Source: Rhodopirellula sp. P2 (GTDB lineage Bacteria > Planctomycetota > Planctomycetia > Pirellulales > Pirellulaceae). Taken from it: a stretch of 64,000 nucleotides of DNA. A program made the translations under genes and the position numbers. Numbering within the stretch: the stretch's first letter is position 1; the number at the start of each line of letters is the position of its first letter. The DNA lies in assembly GCF_028768465.1 (NCBI RefSeq), contig NZ_CP118225.1, positions 3,763,001-3,827,000 on the forward strand, read 5' to 3'. This document shows, piece by piece, positions 1 through 7,150 of this stretch. Below the pieces are notes generated by a model. It ran no database searches. It had not been told where the DNA came from and saw nothing but the letters and a program-made list of their open reading frames with translations.

Positions 1-723
1 CTCGTCCAGCGCGGTGTGGTGGGCGGCGATCAAGTGGCGTGTCGCCTGCTGGGGAACAAACGTGGCGTTGCCGGACGCATCGGTCTTGAACTCGTAGTTG
101 GGATCCATCTCACCCTGCAGCGTTTCTCCTTCCGGGATGAAACTGACGATGGCGTCTTGGAGTGGCTTGCCGTGATGCAAGACCGTGACCGTGATCGATC
201 GCCCGACGCAAACCTCGCCGAGTGGGCACGTGTCGAGGACCATTTCGAATGGCAAACCGACCGCCGTCTCATGGGCATGACCACCGATCTTGGGTGCGTC
301 CAATGAGTCGCTGGCAAGCACATAGCTTTTCGCGGTTCGGATGCTGCGGATCGATTTGCCATGGTTCATGATTCGATCGAGCTTTTGAACGAACTGGTGG
401 ACTCCGGGTTGAGTCAGCGTGACGGGCGTCGTCCAGTAGCCTTGCTTTTCAGCCGACGCGGAGGTGAAGAGGTTGGGCTTCAAATCAGAACGTGTTCCAT
501 CCGGTCGAATTTGATCCAGCGAAGTCCAGTCCAGTGTCAGTAAACCCGCCAGCTTGAAATCGCGATGTTGGTTGCCGTGGTTCCCAAGTCGCAGGTCGAC
601 GTGCACGACCTCACCGGTTCGAACGACCGGTGAGTTGGTTTGGATCCAGGTGTCGTGGGCGGAGGCCACTGCGGGAAGAAGGAGAGCCAATGCGAAGGTC
701 AGGTTTCGATAAGTTGTGTTCAT
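1..723 (-). CDS. DUF4198-type exported protein (3' end outside window)
   Basis: An open frame runs on the minus strand from ATG at 721-723 to the window edge with no stop, so at least 241 residues are present and the C-terminus is missing. The N-terminus (MNTTYRNLTFALALLLPAVA followed by SAH-D) is a clear signal peptide, so the mature protein begins near His-Asp-Thr-Trp. The body alternates a beta-rich domain (residues ~25-110) with a second Ig-like part containing 'SITVTVLHHGKPLQDA' and 'DASGNATFVPQQATRHLIAA', the pattern of DUF4198 proteins, periplasmic proteins that often accompany metal uptake systems. The stop of this gene cannot be seen. It lies 49 bases downstream of the cytochrome-like gene and is probably the fourth gene of that operon. 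The family assignment rests on the mature N-terminal 'HDTWI' and the late glycine/alanine-rich repeat; metal binding is not shown. Confidence 0.72.
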   Translation of the reverse strand, partial: MNTTYRNLTFALALLLPAVASAHDTWIQTNSPVVRTGEVVHVDLRLGNHGNQHRDFKLAGLLTLDWTSLDQIRPDGTRSDLKPNLFTSASAEKQGYWTTPVTLTQPGVHQFVQKLDRIMNHGKSIRSIRTAKSYVLASDSLDAPKIGGHAHETAVGLPFEMVLDTCPLGEVCVGRSITVTVLHHGKPLQDAIVSFIPEGETLQGEMDPNYEFKTDASGNATFVPQQATRHLIAAHHTALDE

Positions 724-772
724 GAATCGGTTGCAAGGGGAAAGAGGATGTTGGGTTGTCACAAGGACGGTT

Positions 773-2038
773 TCAATGACTTGTCGGGGAAGTTGAGAGC
801 AGCCTCTCGGGCGATTCGTATCGCTCGGTGAGCCAGGCGGGGCCGATCTCGCGAAGGGTTGCCGTGAAGGCTTGATCGTTCGCGAAGCGATGCCAAATTT
901 GTCTGGCGAGTTCGTCGAGCAATGTTTCAGGCAATTCGGCAAACGTTTGGCTTGTGACCAGATAGCTCAGCGGTGATTCAAAGAGCCGTGTTTGCAGGTT
1001 GAGTTTGCGGAGCGATCGACCTTGAGAGTCAGTCACGCCACGAGTTTCAAATTCGTTGGCGAAGTCACCGGCACCAAGCACGGGAGCCTGGATCGCGAAT
1101 TCGTCATCGAAGCACAAGCAGGCGACGAGCGGTTGGGTGGCTTTTGAGATTCGCTGGCGATGAGAGTCGCTGACCGGATCTTCGCCCGCCTGCCATTCGG
1201 CATGCTGGGCGACAAAGTTGGCTTGGGTCAGCAGGTTGTAGGCTTCGATCTGGTGTTCCATCACCATCAGTGCGGTGATGTCACTGGTGCCGGTCAGGTA
1301 TCGCTGCGCGTCCACGTTTGCCGGCAGCGACGTTTGGTTCTCGCCGCTCACGTTGTCGATGATTTCTGGTCGACGTTTTCCTGCGAGGATGAATCCGCCC
1401 AGGTGATGTTGGTCACCATGCGTGCCGGTGACGTACCATCCGCCCCAGCGTTCAGCGAGTGGGCTGCGTTGGTTGGTCAGGTGGCTGCCGGCGCGGATGA
1501 CGGGAACGCCTTTGGTGTTGGGGTACACCGAACGCACTTGGAATCCCGGGACGCCACCGGTTCGCGAACCACCGTGGCAACTCAAGCATCGATTGGCTTG
1601 CCGTTGCAATGTTGGTGGCTGATCGAAGGCGAATTCCGTGGTGTAAAACACGGTCCCCAGATCGGGATCTGCCGCCGCGATTTCGATCTCGCCGCCTTGG
1701 ACATAACCGACGAAGACCTCGTCATTGAAATAGATCGCCCGAGGTGTCTCCGGTGTGATGTGCGGTTTCTGCAGACTGGTTTTTGAAAACACCAGCGTTT
1801 GCGATGAGACAGGAACGTTCAGCTGATCCAGCAATGATCGCAGGCGAGACAATTCGTCTTCGCCGGAGAGTTCTCGTCGACCCGATTCCAAGTCGGCCTG
1901 CAGTTTCGCAACGCAGTTGCGAGTTGCTTCCGAATCGCTGTAGTGAATCGGTGCCGCTTCCCAGTTGACCGCTTGGGCTGGTAGCGAAGTGCCCAACGGA
2001 AGCAGCACCCAAAAAACACACGCACGGAATCCGCTCAT
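773..2038 (-). CDS. Exported protein with one c-type haem motif
   Basis: This 421-residue protein starts with a signal peptide (residues 1-23, ending PAQA). A single haem-attachment motif C-L-S-C-H lies at C151, C154 and H155, followed by a glycine-rich loop. The rest (for example 'GGWYVTGTHGDQHHLGG' near residue 200) is not a classical cytochrome c fold that I recognise; the size is about four times that of a simple cytochrome c. It probably carries covalent haem in the periplasm, but its partner and reaction are unknown. Its ATG at 2036-2038 overlaps the TGA of the upstream PQQ-type gene (ATGA, 4 bases), so the two are almost certainly translated together and may form a redox pair. The gene could also act as a haem-containing peroxidase-like or sensor protein; nothing in the sequence decides this. 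Confidence 0.8.
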   Translation of the reverse strand: MSGFRACVFWVLLPLGTSLPAQAVNWEAAPIHYSDSEATRNCVAKLQADLESGRRELSGEDELSRLRSLLDQLNVPVSSQTLVFSKTSLQKPHITPETPRAIYFNDEVFVGYVQGGEIEIAAADPDLGTVFYTTEFAFDQPPTLQRQANRCLSCHGGSRTGGVPGFQVRSVYPNTKGVPVIRAGSHLTNQRSPLAERWGGWYVTGTHGDQHHLGGFILAGKRRPEIIDNVSGENQTSLPANVDAQRYLTGTSDITALMVMEHQIEAYNLLTQANFVAQHAEWQAGEDPVSDSHRQRISKATQPLVACLCFDDEFAIQAPVLGAGDFANEFETRGVTDSQGRSLRKLNLQTRLFESPLSYLVTSQTFAELPETLLDELARQIWHRFANDQAFTATLREIGPAWLTERYESPERLLSTSPTSH

Positions 2039-3612
2039 GGCGAGACCTCCTCGTCCGCCGGGATGGCTTCGCTGTTGGCGATGCAGTGCAGTTCGCTGCC
2101 GGTGCGAATCAGGATGGCGTCCTGAGTGAACGCGACTCCGTACTGAACCGGATCGGCGAATTGGTTCTCGCCCCGTTGGCGTGCGGCCTCGATCGCGTCG
2201 TCGTCCATCGGTTTCCGGGCCGCGGAATCTTCCGGCTTTGGTTCGCCTTCAGCATTCTTGGTGACGGATGGTTGAGCGTTGGCGGATTCGGTTGGCCGGG
2301 AGCCACCACCTTTCCTCGAGTCAGGTCTGCCGCCCTTCCCTGAGCGAGGGCCAGCGAATTGGCCTGAACTCGTTGCGGGGATGGAATCGATGTCCCAGAG
2401 TTCATTTTCTGCGAGGACGTTGAATTCAGGTCCCGCGGCAATGACCGTCGTCTCACCGCCTTTGCCGAACAGGTAGATGCGATCGCCGATTCCGACCGGC
2501 GTGACCCAGCACTGTTCACCGGCGCGTTTGCGGTAAACCAGTTCGCCTGATTCCAAGTCAAAGCAATACAGAACCCCAGCGGTGGTGATCCAGTACGCGA
2601 GTCCTTGGTGCGCGATGGGCGAAGCGAAGGTGGTCGTCGCCTTGGTTGTTTTCCAAGCGACCTCGGGTTGGAACTGTTTTCCGTCGCCGTCGATTCGCAA
2701 ACAAAGATTCGATTCGCGAGCTTCGACCGCGCGAGCATCCTGCATTCCGTTGGACGCACCCACCAACACCATGTTTTCGAGCACAGCCGGCGGCGTGTTG
2801 GAGGTGTTGGCACCGATGTCCTCGAACGTCCAAAGTTGCTCGCCCGTTTCGGGGGAGTAGCCGTCGACCGAACCATCGCTGCTGCAAACGATTTGTGCTT
2901 TGCTGCCGATCTGGAGGATGGCGGGGGAAGCGTAGCTTTTGCGACTGAAGCGTTCCGTTTTCCAAGCGGTTTCTCCGCTGCCTTTGTTGACCGCCATCAA
3001 GTATGAGTCTCCCTCGTGATCGATCAAAACAAACGCGTTGGATCCGTGTTGTGCTAGCGAGCTTGCCAACCCGATGTCGGACTGGAAGACGCCGGTTTCG
3101 TCGGGCAAGGATCGTTCCCAGAGAAGCTCGCCGGAGTTGCGATCGATCCCGACCAGGTTGCCGGTTTCGAAAAAGGCGACCACATGCTTCTCGTCGACGA
3201 CCGGAGTGGGGGCCGATCGACTTTGGAAGTAGTTGGATCGCACTGGTGTGGCCGACTCGATTTGGCGGGTCCATTTGACTTGACCATCGGCCAGTGCAAT
3301 CGCCATCACCACGCAGGTTTCTTTCATCTCACCTTGGATGCTGGTGACGTAGACTGTGTCGCCCCAAACCACGGGGCTGGATTGACCTTTGCCGAGGATG
3401 GCTTGTTTCCAGCGAACGTTTTCACCGGGGGACCAGTTCAGTGGAAGCTTCTCGGCCTGGAATGTTTCGCTGCTTCCCTGGCCAAGGAACGCGGGCCAGA
3501 CGGCTTGTCCGAAGGCCGCTTGCCACGGCGTGCAAAGAGAGCTTGCCAACGTTGCGATGGCGAAGAAGGTTTTCAGTGACGAATTTGGGTTGAGCAATGG
3601 TTGCGTTTTCAT
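2035..3612 (-). CDS. PQQ-like beta-propeller repeat protein
   Basis: The chosen start is the ATG at 3610-3612 (MKTQPLLNPNSSL), giving 525 residues. A longer frame exists upstream but would run through the preceding gene, whereas this start lies 1 base after that gene's stop and is followed by a signal peptide ending near 'PWQAAFGQ'. Tryptophan-containing blades recur, such as 'NRWKQAI', 'GQVKWTRQI', 'GELLWERSL', 'GETAWKTERF', 'GEQLWTFEDI' and 'GELVYRKRAG', each followed by 'G-D/N-x-hydrophobic-Y-V', typical of PQQ or BamB-like propellers. Residues ~430-480 form a low-complexity Gly/Ser/Arg/Lys/Pro linker. I see no clear quinoprotein active-site set, so it may be a scaffold, not a dehydrogenase. 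It sits between the DUF1559 gene and the haem protein, and the neighbourhood suggests an exported redox or surface complex. Confidence 0.85.
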   Translation of the reverse strand: MKTQPLLNPNSSLKTFFAIATLASSLCTPWQAAFGQAVWPAFLGQGSSETFQAEKLPLNWSPGENVRWKQAILGKGQSSPVVWGDTVYVTSIQGEMKETCVVMAIALADGQVKWTRQIESATPVRSNYFQSRSAPTPVVDEKHVVAFFETGNLVGIDRNSGELLWERSLPDETGVFQSDIGLASSLAQHGSNAFVLIDHEGDSYLMAVNKGSGETAWKTERFSRKSYASPAILQIGSKAQIVCSSDGSVDGYSPETGEQLWTFEDIGANTSNTPPAVLENMVLVGASNGMQDARAVEARESNLCLRIDGDGKQFQPEVAWKTTKATTTFASPIAHQGLAYWITTAGVLYCFDLESGELVYRKRAGEQCWVTPVGIGDRIYLFGKGGETTVIAAGPEFNVLAENELWDIDSIPATSSGQFAGPRSGKGGRPDSRKGGGSRPTESANAQPSVTKNAEGEPKPEDSAARKPMDDDAIEAARQRGENQFADPVQYGVAFTQDAILIRTGSELHCIANSEAIPADEEVSP

Positions 3613-3613
3613 T

Positions 3614-4693
3614 TCAGAATGCCTCCAAGACTTCGTGGCCGTTGCGGGTGCCGAGGGCACGCCATGTCTCCAGGTCAATGCTTTCGGTGACAAAGCCAAC
3701 GCTGCCGTCACAGCGAGCGACATGGACACCGCCGGGATGGTTGCTTCGTGTTCCAAAAACGCCCCAGCCACAACTGCCCATGTCGGGGATCAAGCTTTGG
3801 GGTGGGTGATAGTGCGAGTAGCCGGTCCAGTATTCTCGACCGTTGATCCACCCCGCGCCGCGATGGCCAGCCCAGCCGCGGTGCAGTCCGCTGCCGCGAA
3901 CGTAGGCTTCCATCTCGTTCGGGTTTTCTGGCAGAAAGAATCCTGCGAATCCTGGCGTGGTGGGAGGCATCGAACGGCTGATGAAGGCACAGGTCACATT
4001 CATCATCACTCGCTTTCGCAGATGCGGTTCGGTGGGCTCGGCGGGATCTTGTTCCGACATGCCCAGCAAGTGTTCTGCGAAAGCCGCCGTGTTGCTCAAT
4101 CCGTCCAGGATCGATTCGAAACCGACTTTGGAGTTGATCCACAGGATGCCATCGGTGGTGGTGCGAGAGTCGTACAGCGTTCCGACTCCCGTGCCAAAGT
4201 TCATGCCGTAGTTGGTGGCGGAGTAAGCCTGAGTCGGGCCGCTTCCTGAGAGCGTGGTGACATAGTAGGTCCGATCATGATCTTCGCTGGGGCAGGTCAA
4301 CATCGGCATCGCTGTTTTCGCGGCGTCGTCATGGGGAGTGACGAGCTGGCCTGGGCAGCAACCAACATGCAACGGGCGGTCGAAGTGAATCATGTCGAGC
4401 ATGTTCCCTTGCTCGTAAAACGGAGCCATCTGGGCGAAGACTGAAAAGTTGCCGGATGTTCCGGAGCCGGTCGTGTAGTTGGACGGGAGCTTTCGGTGTG
4501 CGCTTTCGTAGTTGTGCATCGCCAGCGTGATCTGTTTCAGGTTGTTGCTGCACTGCATGCGTCGGGCGGCCTCGCGAGCGGCTTGGACCGCGGGAAGCAG
4601 CAGCCCCACCAGGACGCCGATGATCGCGATCACCACCAGCAGTTCCACCAAGGTGAAGCCGCGTTGCGGGGCATTGGGTCGAGAGAGTTTCAT
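3614..4693 (-). CDS. DUF1559 prepilin-like protein
   Basis: This 359-residue protein opens with a type IV prepilin-type N-terminus: a short basic leader, then G12-F-T-L-V-E17 and a hydrophobic helix ending in '[15 protein letters not shown]'. A prepilin peptidase would cut after G12, leaving Phe as the N-terminus and Glu at position 5. The remainder, beginning '[21 protein letters not shown]', is the DUF1559 domain, greatly expanded in planctomycetes, whose function is unknown but which is thought to be pseudopilin-like. The C-terminal '[20 protein letters not shown]' region is the usual DUF1559 end. It is the first gene of a minus-strand run (DUF1559, propeller, haem protein, DUF4198), with a 1-base gap to the next start. 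No strong ribosome-binding site precedes the ATG, as is common in this phylum. Confidence 0.95.
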   Translation of the reverse strand: MKLSRPNAPQRGFTLVELLVVIAIIGVLVGLLLPAVQAAREAARRMQCSNNLKQITLAMHNYESAHRKLPSNYTTGSGTSGNFSVFAQMAPFYEQGNMLDMIHFDRPLHVGCCPGQLVTPHDDAAKTAMPMLTCPSEDHDRTYYVTTLSGSGPTQAYSATNYGMNFGTGVGTLYDSRTTTDGILWINSKVGFESILDGLSNTAAFAEHLLGMSEQDPAEPTEPHLRKRVMMNVTCAFISRSMPPTTPGFAGFFLPENPNEMEAYVRGSGLHRGWAGHRGAGWINGREYWTGYSHYHPPQSLIPDMGSCGWGVFGTRSNHPGGVHVARCDGSVGFVTESIDLETWRALGTRNGHEVLEAF

Positions 4694-5110
4694 GGGAATT
4701 GAAATGGTTTGTTGTGCGGTTGAGTCGTTGTTGGGTGGATGGTTCGGTGGGTGCCTGCAGGTTCAGCCTGCTGAGTGCGCGCACCTTCTCCGTGGAAGCG
4801 AACCCAGCCCTTTTCAAGCTCAGCTCGTTCGACAAATGAGTTGCGTTCGAAAGTCCATTCGAATCGGTGCAATCCGACGTTGGGTCAACCATCCTCGGCA
4901 ATGCGAGGACGCTCCCGCGTCAGCGACGAAGACCACACTGGTGTGAGGAGCGAGCCTTCAACCACCAACGCGGCAGCGGTGATTTCTGCGTCCGCACCTT
5001 CACTCGATGAGCAACGATGCCGTGAGCGCAGCAACAAACCGGATTGCAATGCGTGAAGAGATCGCGCGCGGACATCCCTACGGGATTCACGAGCGAGCGA
5101 GGGACGCTGG
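4694..5110. other. Intergenic region upstream of the DUF1559 operon
   Basis: This 417-base stretch separates the cysteine-rich gene from the DUF1559 operon, both on the minus strand, and so should hold the operon's promoter. I found no convincing -35/-10 pair, tRNA or short gene. The right end (about 5080-5105) has a GAGCGAGCGAGGGAC string that partly matches, in reverse, a string near 20485-20510, perhaps a trace of a dispersed repeat. Confidence 0.4.
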
Positions 5111-5836
5111 CTAAGGAACCGGCGGCTCGGGGCAGAGGCTCATTGCGTCCGCGTGATCGTCTTGAAGACTCAAGCGAAACAGCAAAGGCGGAGGAGAGAC
5201 CTTCCATTCGAACGCTTGGAAATCAACGACGACGCTGGAGAACAGGCTCCAGACCATCTCGATGCCATGACATTTCGCGGCGTCTTGCAGGCGAACCCAG
5301 CGGACGGGTTCGGAGGTCGAGGGGGAGGCCGGTTCGTCACCGCAAGCATCGCCACAGCAGGATGCTGTTTCGGTTTTTGCCAGCGAGCCAGTGGACGCCT
5401 CGGCGGATCGCCCAGTCACGGAGTGGCACGTCAAGGAACGCTGGCGCATCTTGGCCGCGAATCCGGGGGGCGGACCAGGTGAATCGGGGCCACAGCAGCT
5501 GCCGGATGCGCAGGTTGACGGCGTTTCTTGCGAAGTTCCGTCAGCGATCTCGCCGAGTGAAAGGTCAACTCGAGCGACCAGGAACGCCGGCGGGGTGACG
5601 TTGTTTTCGGCTGCCCATTGCAGTTTTTCGAAGTCACTGTGGCAGCAGCACTTGTCCCAGCAGTAATCGGCGGAGGAGCAGCCGCAAGGGCAGGCTTCGC
5701 AGGGGAACCGGCCAACTTTCTCGGGCCGAGGAGCGGTGAGGGGCAGTCCGATCATGCCACACCCAAGCACCAACAACAGCGTCACACAGACGCCGCGTCG
5801 TAGCAGGGAAGATCGGAACTGTCGAAAGAAAAACAA
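5111..5836 (-). CDS. Cysteine-rich exported protein of unknown function
   Basis: This 241-residue protein starts with a basic region and a hydrophobic stretch (residues ~15-35), a signal peptide or membrane anchor that includes a cysteine near residue 26 (LVLGC-G), so a lipoprotein is possible. A dense cysteine cluster follows at about residues 45-66 (C-E-A-C-P-C-G-C, then C-W-D-K-C-C-C-H), a composition that suggests metal binding or disulfide bonding. A second cysteine group lies near residues 105-115 and a third near 155-165. The C-terminus is rich in proline and acidic residues. I do not recognise a named family. The gene stands alone between the repeat cluster and the DUF1559 operon, on the same strand as both neighbouring operons. 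It could be a copper or zinc buffer, but that is only a guess from composition. Confidence 0.75.
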   Translation of the reverse strand: MFFFRQFRSSLLRRGVCVTLLLVLGCGMIGLPLTAPRPEKVGRFPCEACPCGCSSADYCWDKCCCHSDFEKLQWAAENNVTPPAFLVARVDLSLGEIADGTSQETPSTCASGSCCGPDSPGPPPGFAAKMRQRSLTCHSVTGRSAEASTGSLAKTETASCCGDACGDEPASPSTSEPVRWVRLQDAAKCHGIEMVWSLFSSVVVDFQAFEWKVSPPPLLFRLSLQDDHADAMSLCPEPPVP

Positions 5837-6017
5837 AACGGGCTCAATGCCTGACTGCGTGCCAAATCTGGCTCGCTCCTCACGAACAAAATCCTAAACA
5901 AGCCCTGGCTTCGAGGCAATCACCAACGCCACGAATCCGATGCGGCGACCTGCCGCATGGCGGAATTCCAAGCGGTCATGTCACGAGTGATTTTGCAACG
6001 ATCGAGGCGTTTGAAAT

Positions 6018-7090
6018 ACGCCGGCCCCGTCCGGGGCGTTGGATGTTGGGTTTGTGTTCACGTTCCTCGGGGCTTCCACCCCGAGCTAACGACGACGGCC
6101 CCATCCGGGGCGAGATCGTGCATGACTCCGGAGGAGTCCGCGTTGGTAGCTCGGGGTGTGAACCCCGAGACCGTTGCCGGCCAACACGAACATCGCCCCG
6201 GACGGGGCCGTCGTCGGTTGCCTGCGATTCGTGTCGGTTTGGAATTCGCAACGACACGCCGGCCCCGTCCGGGGCGTTGGATGTTGGGTTTGTGTTCACG
6301 TTTCTCGGGGCTTCCACCCCGAGCTAACGATGACGGCCCCGTCCGGGGCGAGATCGTGCATGACTCCGGAGGAGTCCGCGTTGGTAGCTCGGGGTGTGAA
6401 CCCCGAGACCGTTGCCGGCCACCACGAACATCGCCCCGGACGGGGCCGTCGTCGGTTGCCTGCGATTCGTGTCGGTTTGGAACTCGCAACGGCACGACGG
6501 CCCCTCCGGGGCGTTTGGTGTGTTGCGTTTGTGTTCATGTTCCTCGGGGCTTCCACCCCGAGCTAACGATGACGGCCCCGTCCGGGGCGGATTCGTGCAT
6601 GAGGCGGGATGAGTCCATATCTCAAGCTGGACGCCCCAAGTTTGATGACGGCCCCGTCCGGGGCGAGATCGTGCATGACTCCGGAGGAGTCCGCGTTGGT
6701 AGCTCGGGGTGTGAACCCCGAGACCGTTGCCGTCCAACATGAACATCGCCCCGGATGGGGCCGTCGTCGGTTGCCCGCGATTCGTTTCGGTTTGGAATTC
6801 GCAACGACACGCCGGCCCCGTCCGGGGCGTTTGGATGTTGCGTTTGTGTTCACGTTCCTCGGGGCTTCCACCCCGAGCTAACCACGCCGGCCCCGTCCGG
6901 GGCGTTGGATGTTGGGTTTGTGTTCACGTTTCTCGGGGCTTCCACCCCGAGCTAACGATGACGGCCCCATCCGGGGCGGATTTGTGCATGACTCCGGAGG
7001 AGTCCGCGTTGGTAGCTCGGGGTGTGAACCCCGAGACCGTTGCCGGCCACCATGAACATCGCCCCGGATGGGGCCGACGTTGATTGCCTG
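6018..7090. repeat. Tandem palindrome-rich repeat cluster A (~238-bp units)
   Basis: A unit beginning CCGGCCCCGTCCGGGGC recurs at 6021 and 6259 and, degenerate, at about 6497 (period 238), then in shortened or rearranged form near 6813 and 6887, ending near 7090. Each full unit holds five self-complementary blocks: GCCCCGTCCGGGGC, CTCGGGGCTTCCACCCCGAG, ACTCCGGAGGAGT, CTCGGGGTGTGAACCCCGAG and GCCCCGGACGGGGC. The third unit carries an extra ~90-base insertion with a further copy of the core. Few stop codons occur, so open frames appear on both strands, but none has a plausible protein. The cluster fills the space between the cysteine-rich gene and the end of the helicase gene. The 5837-6017 stretch just before it should hold the promoter of the cysteine-rich gene. 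Confidence 0.9.
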
Positions 7091-7150
7091 ATGCAACGCC
7101 CCCATTCGGGACCTCTGAATTTCATGTTCCGAGGACGCGATTGTCTTCGA

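Noticed and set aside
5957-6742. Long open frame (261 codons) within cluster A, with others on both strands
   Set aside because: It merely reads the tandem palindromic repeat; the peptide is itself repetitive, shifts frame between units and resembles no protein family.
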